From assembly GCA_964549975.1 (NCBI GenBank), contig CAZJWM010000010.1, positions 1 through 31,659 of the forward strand: a stretch of 31,659 nucleotides of DNA, written 5' to 3'. This DNA comes from UBA3263 sp964549975. GTDB lineage: Bacteria > Bacteroidota > Bacteroidia > Bacteroidales > Muribaculaceae. This document shows, one piece after another, positions 16,291 to 24,804 of this stretch; position 1 is the first letter of the stretch; each line of letters opens with the position of its first letter. The notes beneath the pieces were generated by a model, which saw only the letters and a list, made by a program, of their open reading frames with translations, did no database searches and was not told where the DNA came from. A program made the position numbers and the translations under genes.

Positions 16291-17377
16291 CAATTATTCT
16301 GACCGGCGATTCGTGGGCGAGGTTGAGGTTGCCGGAGGTGATTACTTCCTGGCCGGGAGTAAGGCCGTCGGTGATGACATATTCGGTCATGTTTTCCAGG
16401 GAGGTGGTGACGTAGTTCCAGCAGGCGCGGCCATTTACGTGGGTGAACACCACGGGGCGGCCACCGCTGCGGAGCACGACGGCACTCTTGGGCACCACCA
16501 GCGCCTTCTCGATGTTGCGCTTCACGCTCACACGCACGTTCATGCCGTCGTAGAGTTCGGAGCCGCCGGCCACCTTGGCGCGCACCTCCACCATGCCATC
16601 GTTGTCGACCACGGGGTTGATTTCGCTGACGTGACCGGTGAAGGTCTTGTCGGTGGTGTAGGGCGACACGGCCACGGCATCGCCGGTGTGAATCAGCGAG
16701 AGCTCACCTTCGAGAATCTGAAATTCCACTTCCATGTCGGCCGTGGAGATGATGCGGCAAAAAGCCTTGGAGCCGTCGGGCAAATTGCCCGATTTCTGAA
16801 ACAGATTGGCCACCACTCCGGAGAAGGGGGCACGCAGTGTGGCATCCTTCAGAGCACGCTGAGCCTCGGCGAGCGCCACCTCCGATTGGTCGACGCCGCT
16901 ACGCAACCGCGCCAGGCGCATCACCTCCGAGGGTATCTTGTCCGGGTGCTCCGGGTCGTAGCCCTGGCCAATGATTGCGTCGGCCAAATCCAGCTTGGCA
17001 CGTTCGAGCGCCGTGTGAGCGTTGGTCTCGGCATTTTGCAGTTTGAAGCGGTCGAGGGTGGCGATGGTTTGACCTTGGCTCACTCGCTGACCGTTTTTCA
17101 CGTAGATGTGGTCAATGACTGCACCGGTGGCCGAGAATTGCAAATCCACGTATGCGCCGGCTGCCACCTTGCCGTTGCTCACCACTTCGTGAGTGAACAT
17201 CTTGGGTTGCAGGGTTTGCACGGTGACATCGGTCACCTTTGAGGCGCCGTCGGCGTCGGCAACTATTGCGTTGGCTGCACTCTCGTCGGCAGAGTCGTCG
17301 GAGTGGCCTGATTTACAGGAGCATACGACCAATAAGCCTAAAGCGATGGTCATGGTATATGGTGTTAATCTCATCAT
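16283..17377 (-). CDS. RND efflux periplasmic adaptor (membrane fusion protein), lipoprotein
   Basis: The 364-residue product belongs to the MFP/HlyD-AcrA family, which links the inner-membrane permease to the outer-membrane channel. The N-terminus (TIALGLLVVCSC) offers a lipobox with Cys21 as the likely lipidated residue. The biotinyl-lipoyl halves lie at about 65-105 (VDLQFSATGAVIDHIYVKNGQRVSQG) and 165-200 (LRAPFSGVVANLFQKSG), followed by beta-barrel and membrane-proximal parts (GHVSEINPVVD; VPKSAVVLRSGGRPVVFTHV). It is the first gene of the efflux operon. Its C-terminus (RIIDN) is unusual because its stop is provided by the inverted-repeat arm, so the original last residues may have been replaced. 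Confidence 0.9.
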   Translation of the reverse strand: MMRLTPYTMTIALGLLVVCSCKSGHSDDSADESAANAIVADADGASKVTDVTVQTLQPKMFTHEVVSNGKVAAGAYVDLQFSATGAVIDHIYVKNGQRVSQGQTIATLDRFKLQNAETNAHTALERAKLDLADAIIGQGYDPEHPDKIPSEVMRLARLRSGVDQSEVALAEAQRALKDATLRAPFSGVVANLFQKSGNLPDGSKAFCRIISTADMEVEFQILEGELSLIHTGDAVAVSPYTTDKTFTGHVSEINPVVDNDGMVEVRAKVAGGSELYDGMNVRVSVKRNIEKALVVPKSAVVLRSGGRPVVFTHVNGRACWNYVTTSLENMTEYVITDGLTPGQEVITSGNLNLAHESPVRIIDN

Positions 17378-17405
17378 GGAAGTATGTGAGGATGGTTTAT
17401 ATTTG

Positions 17406-17413
17406 CAAAAATA
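17406..17413 (-). promoter_or_regulatory. Possible -7 element of the efflux operon
   Basis: TATTTTTG on the minus strand fits TAnnTTTG and lies 29 nt upstream of the adaptor ATG. No TTG is found at the usual -33 spacing, so this is a weak candidate. No regulator gene lies next to the operon. Confidence 0.3.
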
Positions 17414-17453
17414 ACGTTTTTACTTGAAATATCCTATATTACGGCCCGAATTT

Positions 17454-18350
17454 CTACAGTTTTTGCAATTTTGGGAGCCACGTGAGCACTCTGTCCCAGC
17501 GGCGAGTGTCGGTTTCGGGATCTACGCTATCCCAAATCAGCGAGGTGGTGCCCACAATCATCGGCTCCGGCAACAGGCCCCAATAGCGCGAATCGGCCGA
17601 GTTCGACACACGATCGCCGGCCACAAAATAATAGTTTTCAGTGAAGGTATACTCCGGTAACTCTCGGCCCTGAAACCAGGCTCGACCATCACGCCATTGG
17701 GGTAGGGCGCGCGTTTGGTTTTCCCAAGCAATATATCGGCCATAGAGCAGCGTGGCTTCGCGCGTCATGGCAATTTTGCTTCCTTTTTTCGGCACCAACA
17801 GCGGGCCAAATTCCTTTACGGTCCAACCCATCACAGAGTCGTAGGGCCAAGTGTAATAGCAAATATGCTCCTCGGGATTGTCAAGCGTGCGGAGCCATTG
17901 CTCCAAGGCAATCTGCGCCGGGACGTAGCCCAACGATTCTTTCAACCCGCTAACGCGATATCGGCAATTGCGAATCTCCACGGTGTCACCGCTCAGGGCA
18001 ATCACGCGTTTGCAATAGTAGGTGTACATGTTTATTCCCACCGAGTCTTTTCCCAAGAGCGGATAGTTGAACACCACCACGTCGCCACGTTCCAACTCGC
18101 CGTAATGAGGCAACCTCCTCACCTTCACGAAACGTCCTTCAACGGCCCCTCGCAAATCAAAAATTCGTGCACCAAGCTTCCATTTGTTCACTATCCCATA
18201 GTCGCCGGGCATGATGTTGGGCGTCATTGAGCCCGTGGGAGTGTGAAACGAGCAACACGACGTGATCTGCATTAGCCAATAAAACAGCCACACCGCGATG
18301 CCCGTCCACACCAGACGTCGCAATATCTTTGCTACGACGTCAAGCCTCAT
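17454..18350 (-). CDS. lepB: Signal peptidase I
   Basis: From the ATG at 18350 the product is 298 residues. I prefer this start because it overlaps the upstream stop as ATGA, while the first possible start at 18377 adds only nine residues. One N-terminal membrane helix (WTGIAVWLFYWLMQI) precedes the S26 catalytic motif PTGSMTPNI with the nucleophile near Ser41. The general-base Lys is near 114 in YYCKRVIALSGD. The conserved box GDRVSNSADSRYWGLLP lies near the C-terminus. The enzyme cleaves signal peptides on the outer face of the inner membrane. Its coupling to a propeller lipoprotein gene suggests a dedicated accessory copy, but the sequence cannot show whether it is the cell's only one. Confidence 0.9.
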   Translation of the reverse strand: MRLDVVAKILRRLVWTGIAVWLFYWLMQITSCCSFHTPTGSMTPNIMPGDYGIVNKWKLGARIFDLRGAVEGRFVKVRRLPHYGELERGDVVVFNYPLLGKDSVGINMYTYYCKRVIALSGDTVEIRNCRYRVSGLKESLGYVPAQIALEQWLRTLDNPEEHICYYTWPYDSVMGWTVKEFGPLLVPKKGSKIAMTREATLLYGRYIAWENQTRALPQWRDGRAWFQGRELPEYTFTENYYFVAGDRVSNSADSRYWGLLPEPMIVGTTSLIWDSVDPETDTRRWDRVLTWLPKLQKL

Positions 18351-19459
18351 TTCTTCATTCTGTAGACAATCAGGCAAGCGCCTTCATTGCTTAAGGTCGA
18401 TTCCACGATTTCATCGCCGGGAATAAATCCGTAGGCAATGAGCATATGATATTGATCTATATCTGAAATATATCCCACGAATGAATCGTCGATTGTGCCA
18501 ACGATGTTCAGCAAGAGATTGCGCGCCCACGTTTCAGAGTTTGCATAGGCCTTGCCCTCGCTAAGTGAGGCCAACATCTGCCTGCCCTCGCCGGATGCTG
18601 AGACTTCCATCACGGCATAGTCTCCGGCACAGAATGGCGTTTCCGACAGATATTGCCAGCCATGCTCGTTGACTGATGCAAGAGTCTGCTTCTCTCCCTC
18701 GGGAATAGGGTTTTGGAAAGCAATGGGTCGGAATGAAATTTCACCGGTTTCAGCCACCTCATAATAGCCGCCGGCGCTAAACGTGTGAAACCGGATTTGC
18801 GAACCGGTATGTGAAAAATAGCGCTGCTTACCCGTTAGCTCATAATAGTCCTCAGCCACAGGCAAATATTTATCCAAAATATTCCATTTGCCATCCGTGC
18901 GCCACAGCGCATAGTCAATTGGCTTTGGCTGAATCGTTGCATCGGGATTATTTCGCAAACAAGTGAACAAGAAATTTTCATCGCTGAATGCCTCAAAATC
19001 CCATGCAACAAACGGGATATCGGTCTCTTCCATAAAACTACCGTCGGCAATTGCATAGCGCTGCATTTTGTGACGATAATTATCCAACAGATATACAGAC
19101 GTGTTTGTCGCGGTAAAAGCCGCCAGTTCAAGATATTCATTGGCTCCTGATCCACGATGAGAAATCTCATAGAGGAAACGACCGGAACGGGTATATACGT
19201 CAACTTTGGAATCCAATTTGCTACCAAGCAATATCAAACTATCCACTTGACACATTTTGGTGATGTCACGCAGTGGGTGCTCCTCGCTCTGCTGCAGTGC
19301 AATCCATTGCACATCGCCAATCACACCATCAGCTATGGTGTCAGCATCGACTTGACACGAAATTTCACCCAGCACCGACATCTCTGCTGAATCGTTGTGC
19401 GACTGCTTTGCGCAGCCGCACAATGCAAGTGCCAATAGAACAAATCCTGTTGCTTTCAT
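18347..19459 (-). CDS. 6-bladed beta-propeller lipoprotein
   Basis: The 370-residue product has a lipoprotein signal (MKATGFVLLALALCGC, lipid Cys at 16). It has the pattern of Bacteroidales 6-bladed propellers (PF17170-type): an early VIGDVQWIALQQSEEHPLRDITKMCQV strand region, then VDVYTRSGRFLYEISHRGSGANEYLEL around 80-110, and repeated blade signatures (YLLDNYRHKMQRY). Proteins of this kind are common and mostly uncharacterised. It lies directly upstream of, and overlaps, the signal peptidase gene. Its own promoter is likely at 19552-19582. Confidence 0.75.
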   Translation of the reverse strand: MKATGFVLLALALCGCAKQSHNDSAEMSVLGEISCQVDADTIADGVIGDVQWIALQQSEEHPLRDITKMCQVDSLILLGSKLDSKVDVYTRSGRFLYEISHRGSGANEYLELAAFTATNTSVYLLDNYRHKMQRYAIADGSFMEETDIPFVAWDFEAFSDENFLFTCLRNNPDATIQPKPIDYALWRTDGKWNILDKYLPVAEDYYELTGKQRYFSHTGSQIRFHTFSAGGYYEVAETGEISFRPIAFQNPIPEGEKQTLASVNEHGWQYLSETPFCAGDYAVMEVSASGEGRQMLASLSEGKAYANSETWARNLLLNIVGTIDDSFVGYISDIDQYHMLIAYGFIPGDEIVESTLSNEGACLIVYRMKK

Positions 19460-19477
19460 TGTACGTCTTAAAGTTTT

Positions 19478-19509
19478 GAGATTGGTTTATTATGAGATTA
19501 GTTTATTAT
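19478..19509. repeat. 16-bp tandem direct repeat in the upstream leader
   Basis: GAGATTGGTTTATTAT is followed directly by GAGATTAGTTTATTAT, two copies with one mismatch. They lie in the putative 5' leader of the propeller-signal peptidase transcript, between the promoter and the ATG at 19459. Confidence 0.7.
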
Positions 19510-19551
19510 TTATACTGTTAATTTGTAAATGTAATGCGTTGGTATTCGATG

Positions 19552-19582
19552 CGAAGTTAGCCATTATATTTGAGATATGCAA
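19552..19582 (-). promoter_or_regulatory. Candidate promoter for the propeller-signal peptidase pair
   Basis: On the minus strand TTG (19582-19580), 20 nt and TAACTTCG (19559-19552) match the Bacteroidota consensus at all but one position. Transcription would give a leader of about 85 nt containing the 16-bp tandem repeat. Confidence 0.45.
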
Positions 19583-19596
19583 CATTATGAGCGCGA

Positions 19597-20931
19597 TTAT
19601 TTTGTACGGGATTTGATGATGGTCATGGCCTCGGTGCGCATTTCGTCCACAGCCGGCGATTGCGTTTTGGGGCGTTTGGTCAACAGCAGTCGGGCTTCGC
19701 GCAACATTGCCGCGCTGTCTGCCGGATTTTCCGAATAGAGTTTCATCAACAGATAATGCGGATATAGGCGATTGGGCACACGATATGCAGCACGCCGAAA
19801 ATAATGCTCGGCAGAGTCGGGCCGGCCCAAGGCTTGAAAGTCTTTGCCAATGATGTTAAGCGGCATCGGGTCGGAGGTGTAGGGCAGAAGCGCCATCATC
19901 CGCTCCATCGATCGGGCGTGCGCCCCGGAATTGTGGAGCGACTGAGCGCGGGCAAACTTAGAGCTGACATCCACCGAATGAGCCGTAGCGCAAAAGGCCC
20001 CAACAGCCACGGCAACGACCGCAGTCAACGAATAGCGAATCCATCGCCTGCTTATCAGCAAAAGTCCCCCGAGGAGCAAAACGGCAGTGAGCAACCTAAA
20101 TTCGCGAAATTGGAAAGGATATGACGACAAGCAGCAAACCGCAATGGCCACCAGTCCTGAAGCAAGCGCAATCCGGCCGCGGCGAAAATACTCACGGCAG
20201 GCCAGGGCCATAAGCGCAACAAAAGCCACGGCAACGGCCACGCCGTAGGCGATGGCCAGCTGCAAATACTCGTTAAACACATAGGCCGGCACTCCGGCCA
20301 ACATCATCTCGCGGTCTGTGCCTGCTCCCGACGCAAAATATTGCTCTTGGGCATTGCCATAGGCTCCGGCCACGTTTTGCCAGCCCACGCCATCGATTGG
20401 TGCCCGGGCAGCTGCCCTAAGGGCAATTTTCCAGATGAGCAGTCGGCCATCGGCAGAATCGGGTTTGAGGGAGTATGCGCCAACTGCACAAACTCCCGCA
20501 GCCACAGCCAATCCAAGCCCGAGCAACAGGCTCCGTGCAGTCGTCATGGCGGCAATTTTGTCGCGCAAGAAGTAGGCCGCAACAACGGCGCAACCCACAG
20601 CGGCCGCGGCCCATCCGGTGCGACTCATGCACCCAGGGAGCAAAAAAGCGGCAAAGAGTATGCACACCACGGCAAGTAGGCGCATAATTCTTCTCCTTGT
20701 TGTAGGATAAATTCCAACGGCCACCGGCAGAATCGAGCCAATGAAACAGCCAAAAGGCCCGGGGTTATAAAATGACCCTGTGACCGGATAGCGCGGATGA
20801 CCGCTTTCCACGATGCCAAGCAGTTGCAACAGGCCCCATGCGCCCTCGGCGATGCCGGCGAGCAACACAAGAGCGGTAGCCACCTCGATGAGCAGCAAAC
20901 GGTTTCCGAAAGTGACGCAGCGTAGCTTCAT
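19597..20931 (-). CDS. O-antigen-ligase-like (Wzy_C family) membrane protein with C-terminal TPR-like region
   Basis: I start it at the ATG at 20931, 2 nt after the previous stop. The open frame continues upstream to 21087, but that part lies within the transglutaminase gene and has low hydrophobicity. The product is 444 residues with about ten hydrophobic segments. It shows the O-antigen ligase/polymerase pattern: TGSFYNPGPFGCFI near 51-64, SRTGWAAA near 103, GRLLIWKIALRAA with PIDGVGWQNV at 162-187, and NEYLQLAIAYG near 220. The last 110 residues look like TPR helices (PLNIIGKDFQALGRPDSAEHYF). Such proteins transfer or polymerise glycans, but no glycosyltransferase lies nearby, so the substrate is open. 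Confidence 0.8.
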   Translation of the reverse strand: MKLRCVTFGNRLLLIEVATALVLLAGIAEGAWGLLQLLGIVESGHPRYPVTGSFYNPGPFGCFIGSILPVAVGIYPTTRRRIMRLLAVVCILFAAFLLPGCMSRTGWAAAAVGCAVVAAYFLRDKIAAMTTARSLLLGLGLAVAAGVCAVGAYSLKPDSADGRLLIWKIALRAAARAPIDGVGWQNVAGAYGNAQEQYFASGAGTDREMMLAGVPAYVFNEYLQLAIAYGVAVAVAFVALMALACREYFRRGRIALASGLVAIAVCCLSSYPFQFREFRLLTAVLLLGGLLLISRRWIRYSLTAVVAVAVGAFCATAHSVDVSSKFARAQSLHNSGAHARSMERMMALLPYTSDPMPLNIIGKDFQALGRPDSAEHYFRRAAYRVPNRLYPHYLLMKLYSENPADSAAMLREARLLLTKRPKTQSPAVDEMRTEAMTIIKSRTK

Positions 20932-20933
20932 GC

Positions 20934-22700
20934 TCAATAGATGAATTCTTGATGGTTGTTGCGATAGAAGAAGGGCATCTCCTCTTGTCCGGCAGTGGTG
21001 TCTTTGAGCCAAAGCAGAGAGCCTTCGGGCACGTTGTCGAACGTCAAACGCTCTGATTGCGCCGTGGCAACGCCTATCTGTTGCCAACCGTCATCGGTCC
21101 AAGTATATAGCTCATAGCGGTGGCCGGGCGTGACGGCATTGTCGGCGTTAATCGGGACCAGGTTCACGCCGGTGATAAGGGTGGGGCGCGGCAACGAGAG
21201 CGCAATCTGCGTGGAGTCGGTTGGCGCTGTGGTCATTTTGCCGTCGTAGGCCTTATTTGTGGCGTCGTCAACATCAATGGGGCCCTCGGCGCCAAGCCAC
21301 TGCAACACCGACACTTCGCACGCTCCGGGTGTGCGCAGGCGATAGTAGCGGAAAGCGCCTGTGCGACCGAAGTCATAGCGCACCATCTTCGGCGCCGGGA
21401 CGCTGTCGAGGCGCCAAAGCGTCACGGCGTCGGCGAAGTCCGGGCGGTTGGCACCCTCTATTGTGGTGCCTCGGAGCGTTGCGGCGCGCTGACGCAGCTT
21501 TTCTTTAACTGGATATTTGCGCGTCAAGTCCACGCGCATTTTTCGGGCCGTGGCTGCGGCAAATTGCGCGGATCTAATCGCCGCTTTGCCGGGGGTGGGC
21601 TCCTCCAGATAAAAAGGCCGGGTGAGCAGGGTGGGGCGGCCGTCAGCTGAATAAGTTACCACCACATACCAAACCGTTGGCACAGCGTGGTCGAACACAG
21701 CCTGTCCATCGACGAAACGTCCGGGAGTGAACGCCTGCAAGCCACCGCTTTCGCGATGAAACGTAGCCAAATATGGCGTGAGGTCTTGCGGGGCAGAAGC
21801 CACCGCCACGCTCACCGGCAGCGTGTGGTCTGTCACATCCTTGATGCACGGCGAAGTGAATCCTCGCGGCATAAACCGCTCTGCACTATATGGAGCGTCG
21901 GGCTGCGGAGCGTAGGTGTCGCGATAAAGGTTGAGCAGCTCTGCCGAAGTCCAATCGCCCTCTCCCGGATAATCTTTGATGCCTTCGGCGTCGAATTTTA
22001 TCCAACGTTGGCGCGCGGCATCCCACACCGCACAATGATAGTGATGGGCCTTAAACGTGCGGTAGCCCAGATTGTGTTCCACCACACACGGAATCCCCAA
22101 AGCGCGCAAGTTCAGGCAACATTGCGTGGCCTTGTCGGAGCAATCCGTAAAATCTTCGTGAAGCAAATCATCCATGCCGCTACGCCATCGCGAGGCCGTT
22201 TTGCCGCCCTGAATGCGCAAGGAGCGGATGTTGCGGTTGTAGTATTGAATCCAACCCTCAAGTGTGGTGATTGTGTCGGGCAAGCCTATATGTTCGGCAA
22301 GCCAATTGCGGCGGTCGCGAGCCGTGACGTTGCAGCCGTAGCCCTCAACGGCGCGATATGGCAAAATCAGCTCTTCAAATTCTTCAAACGACAATGAGCG
22401 TGCAAATGGCGAGGTGTGCCAAATACTGAAAGCGTAGTCGATATGCTCCACCAAGAATGCGGAGTCGAGCAGCTCAGCATCGTCAATCAGACGGTCTTCC
22501 ACGCGCGAGTGGTGCCACTGCATATTGTCAATCAGATAGTGCGCGGCGCGTAGTTTCAACGCCGACGTGTCGGTGTGCTCATAGTGCCACACCACCTTGG
22601 CCAATTCTTCATTCATCACGCCCGCACCGTCGGTCACAGAACATGCGCCCAATGTGAGGGCCGTCAACGCCAAGGCCAATAGTTTAGTGCTTTTTCTCAT
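20934..22700 (-). CDS. Transglutaminase-like lipoprotein with C-terminal beta-sandwich domain
   Basis: The start is taken at the ATG at 22700; the frame begins earlier only with a TTG. The product is 588 residues with a lipobox (LALTALTLGAC, Cys20). A transglutaminase/papain-fold core is suggested by FTDCSDKATQCCLNLRALGIP (Cys near 187), HHYHCAVWD (His near 220-222) and KFDAEG (Asp near 237). The region from about 420 to 560 (MVRYDFGRTGAFRYYRLRT; YELYTWTDDGWQQIG) looks like a discoidin-type beta-sandwich. Family members crosslink, cleave or deamidate proteins or peptides; the true activity is unknown. It is codirectional with the DUF1573 gene upstream and the Wzy_C gene downstream. Confidence 0.8.
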   Translation of the reverse strand: MRKSTKLLALALTALTLGACSVTDGAGVMNEELAKVVWHYEHTDTSALKLRAAHYLIDNMQWHHSRVEDRLIDDAELLDSAFLVEHIDYAFSIWHTSPFARSLSFEEFEELILPYRAVEGYGCNVTARDRRNWLAEHIGLPDTITTLEGWIQYYNRNIRSLRIQGGKTASRWRSGMDDLLHEDFTDCSDKATQCCLNLRALGIPCVVEHNLGYRTFKAHHYHCAVWDAARQRWIKFDAEGIKDYPGEGDWTSAELLNLYRDTYAPQPDAPYSAERFMPRGFTSPCIKDVTDHTLPVSVAVASAPQDLTPYLATFHRESGGLQAFTPGRFVDGQAVFDHAVPTVWYVVVTYSADGRPTLLTRPFYLEEPTPGKAAIRSAQFAAATARKMRVDLTRKYPVKEKLRQRAATLRGTTIEGANRPDFADAVTLWRLDSVPAPKMVRYDFGRTGAFRYYRLRTPGACEVSVLQWLGAEGPIDVDDATNKAYDGKMTTAPTDSTQIALSLPRPTLITGVNLVPINADNAVTPGHRYELYTWTDDGWQQIGVATAQSERLTFDNVPEGSLLWLKDTTAGQEEMPFFYRNNHQEFIY

Positions 22701-22726
22701 ACTTTTGTGCAAAAATCAAATGCCTG

Positions 22727-23647
22727 TCATTTTGTGAGAGTGCCGAAGATTTCGATGGTTAGCGGCTCGGGAGTGTTGCCAAAGATGTCGATGGTGCGGT
22801 AGAAGTCGCCAAGGGGCTCGGCCTCGCTGAAGGTGATTGTGAGTAGGGCGGTTTCTCCGGGATGGATTGTGGAGGATGATAGCTCGGCCGTGGTGCAGTC
22901 GCATGAGGGCGACACCTGCTCAACCACAAAATCATTGCTGCCAACATTGCGTATCTGCAAGCTTCGCACCACGGTGTCGCTCACCGACACGCGGCCCAAT
23001 TGCACCTCTTCGCCGCCTTCAGCTTGAATCTGCGTCTGAGGCAACCGCGCATTGTTAACCTCGCCATCCCTCAAAATCTGCAAATATAGCTCCTTGATTC
23101 TCGGATTGATAGCCGGGTCACCAACGGCCAACACCTTATTGTGTTTATCCACCAAAAAGGTCTGCATGTTTGGCACAGTTGGGAAATGGTTTAAGGAGTC
23201 AAGCTCATCATCTATATCAACCAAGATCGGCAACTGCGCCAAATTGTCTTTTAATAAAACTCTATTAAGTTCATCTACATCCCTTGGATGTACAATGCAA
23301 ATGAAGCCAACTTTTGTTCTAGCGCTATCTGATAACTCGTCTAGAATATTACCATACAGAGAGAGGTGTAACTGACACGAGCTACAGCCTGAAATATAAC
23401 GGACTATGTTAAAATCCGCCATACCGACAGTCTCGTTTGCTGAATCTCCGGTGTACGTTAAATACCCCACTGAATAATCCCATACAATCTGCTTGCCCAC
23501 CCATTCATTTACGACTTGTTCAGCATACAGCAACTCTTCTTGCCGTTCGCGATCGCTACTATTATGGGAACATGCTATCAACAACAGATAGCATGTTCCC
23601 AATAAAGAGGCTTTTAATGTATACAAACCATTGTTCTTCATAGACAT
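22727..23647 (-). CDS. Thioredoxin-like / DUF1573 lipoprotein
   Basis: The product is about 304-306 residues (ATG at 23647, directly after the previous stop, or the ATG at 23641). The lipoprotein signal is SLLGTCYLLLIAC. The N-terminal half has a thioredoxin-like core with a CxxC site (SGCSSCQLHLS) and a later PTVPNMQTFLVDK that fits the cis-Pro strand. The last 110 residues (LGRVSVSDTVVRSLQIRNVG; PSCDCTTAE; IHPGETALLTITF) are a DUF1573 domain, which has an Ig-like fold. A periplasmic thiol-redox role is plausible. The gene has a composition break: about 42% GC over 23221-23580 but about 57% over 22741-22980 by hand count. Confidence 0.8.
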   Translation of the reverse strand: MSMKNNGLYTLKASLLGTCYLLLIACSHNSSDRERQEELLYAEQVVNEWVGKQIVWDYSVGYLTYTGDSANETVGMADFNIVRYISGCSSCQLHLSLYGNILDELSDSARTKVGFICIVHPRDVDELNRVLLKDNLAQLPILVDIDDELDSLNHFPTVPNMQTFLVDKHNKVLAVGDPAINPRIKELYLQILRDGEVNNARLPQTQIQAEGGEEVQLGRVSVSDTVVRSLQIRNVGSNDFVVEQVSPSCDCTTAELSSSTIHPGETALLTITFSEAEPLGDFYRTIDIFGNTPEPLTIEIFGTLTK

Positions 23648-24796
23648 CTACTTAATGCGATATTTCAGAAGCACAAACGATTCTGAGTCGATGCCCGAGA
23701 GGATTTTTTCGGGATCGTGATCGAGCAACAAGTGCGGGCTGTCGGCCAGCACATCGCGCTCCATCACCACGTAGGCATACTCGCCGTCAACGTCGGCAAT
23801 CAGCGGAAATTGCCTGTTGCCCTCTGAATCAAACAAGTCCACTTTGACGGCTTTACCAGTGGTTCTATTGGCTACGTATGCCGTCATTTGGCGGGTAGTT
23901 TGCCCGCGCTTGCTATATGCGATAAAAGAATCCTGCAACGGCATAGCTCGAACAAGAATTTCCTTATCACACGTCAGCAAGTATTGTCCTCGCTCTTGGC
24001 AGCCGCCGCCCAAGTCCTCCAAATCAGACAAAGCAAGAGCATCCGAGCCCATCGTAAACTCTACCGCCGTAGACAGACTGCCACTCTCGGCATCAAACCA
24101 ATCGGCATGATAGGGCATCCCCATGGGTGTGAACATCACCCGACCATCTTGCATCGGCCAAAACTTTCGGGGCTGCAAGTTGAGCCTACAGCTATATTCG
24201 TCACTATAGTCCACCTCGCCGGTTTGCTTTTCTTGCTCTGAGTCATAGAAGATTAGTCGATCAGAGTTATCACTAATGCCGGAAGGCAACAGAATGTAAG
24301 ACGTTTCGTTCAGGGCATACGCCTCCGTAAAAGTCAAAGAATGCTTTCCCAGGTAGGTGGGCAATTTAGACTTTGAAACATACTTAAATTCAGGAGTGTA
24401 AGACATCATGGAATTTGACGTAAGCACTTCAATGCAATGGCTATATGGATTCCAACCATAGCCCAGCATCATGGAAAACTCTTCAGGGCCTTCACCCATG
24501 GCAGAGGAAGAACTTGCTACGTAGTGGCCATCGGCGCCAAACACGTGGACAACGCCTCGGCTATCGGCGACAATCACGCCACAATCCTCCACGCGCAAAT
24601 CTCCGGCGTCACGAGGATAGTCCTCCCCGCCATATTCAAGCTTGATAACCTCCACTGAGGAAAACACGTCGTGAATCGTGCCCTCTTGAGCATTGCCAAG
24701 AGCGCACAATTCAACAGCGTCTTCTGAGTGATGCGAGTTTGAACAGGAGGCTATGGCCACCGCCACAGCCGAAATCAAAAATAGCCTAAATTTCAT
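23648..24796 (-). CDS. 6-bladed beta-propeller lipoprotein
   Basis: The first ATG is at 24796; the frame extends upstream only to a TTG. The product is 382 residues with lipid Cys18 (MKFRLFLISAVAVAIASC). Propeller signatures include IHDVFSSVEVIKLEYGGEDYP, VIVADSRGVVHVFGADGHYVASSS and GEGPEEF around 50-105, and the closing ESFVLLKYRIK. This is the Bacteroidales family of secreted 6-bladed propellers (BF3164/PF17170-like), whose role is unknown. It lies 8 nt after the stop of another propeller gene and directly before the DUF1573 gene, so the three are almost certainly cotranscribed. Confidence 0.75.
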   Translation of the reverse strand: MKFRLFLISAVAVAIASCSNSHHSEDAVELCALGNAQEGTIHDVFSSVEVIKLEYGGEDYPRDAGDLRVEDCGVIVADSRGVVHVFGADGHYVASSSSAMGEGPEEFSMMLGYGWNPYSHCIEVLTSNSMMSYTPEFKYVSKSKLPTYLGKHSLTFTEAYALNETSYILLPSGISDNSDRLIFYDSEQEKQTGEVDYSDEYSCRLNLQPRKFWPMQDGRVMFTPMGMPYHADWFDAESGSLSTAVEFTMGSDALALSDLEDLGGGCQERGQYLLTCDKEILVRAMPLQDSFIAYSKRGQTTRQMTAYVANRTTGKAVKVDLFDSEGNRQFPLIADVDGEYAYVVMERDVLADSPHLLLDHDPEKILSGIDSESFVLLKYRIK

Positions 24797-24804
24797 AACG
24801 TTAA

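Noticed and set aside
16103..17242. 379-codon open frame antisense to the adaptor gene
   Set aside because: It runs through the inverted repeat into the antisense of a clear membrane fusion protein, and its composition is that of a shadow frame.
19460..19596. Possible short peptide gene (about 24 codons, minus strand) upstream of the propeller gene, as an exported-peptide precursor
   Set aside because: It has no signal peptide or recognisable motif and overlaps the candidate promoter and repeat leader.
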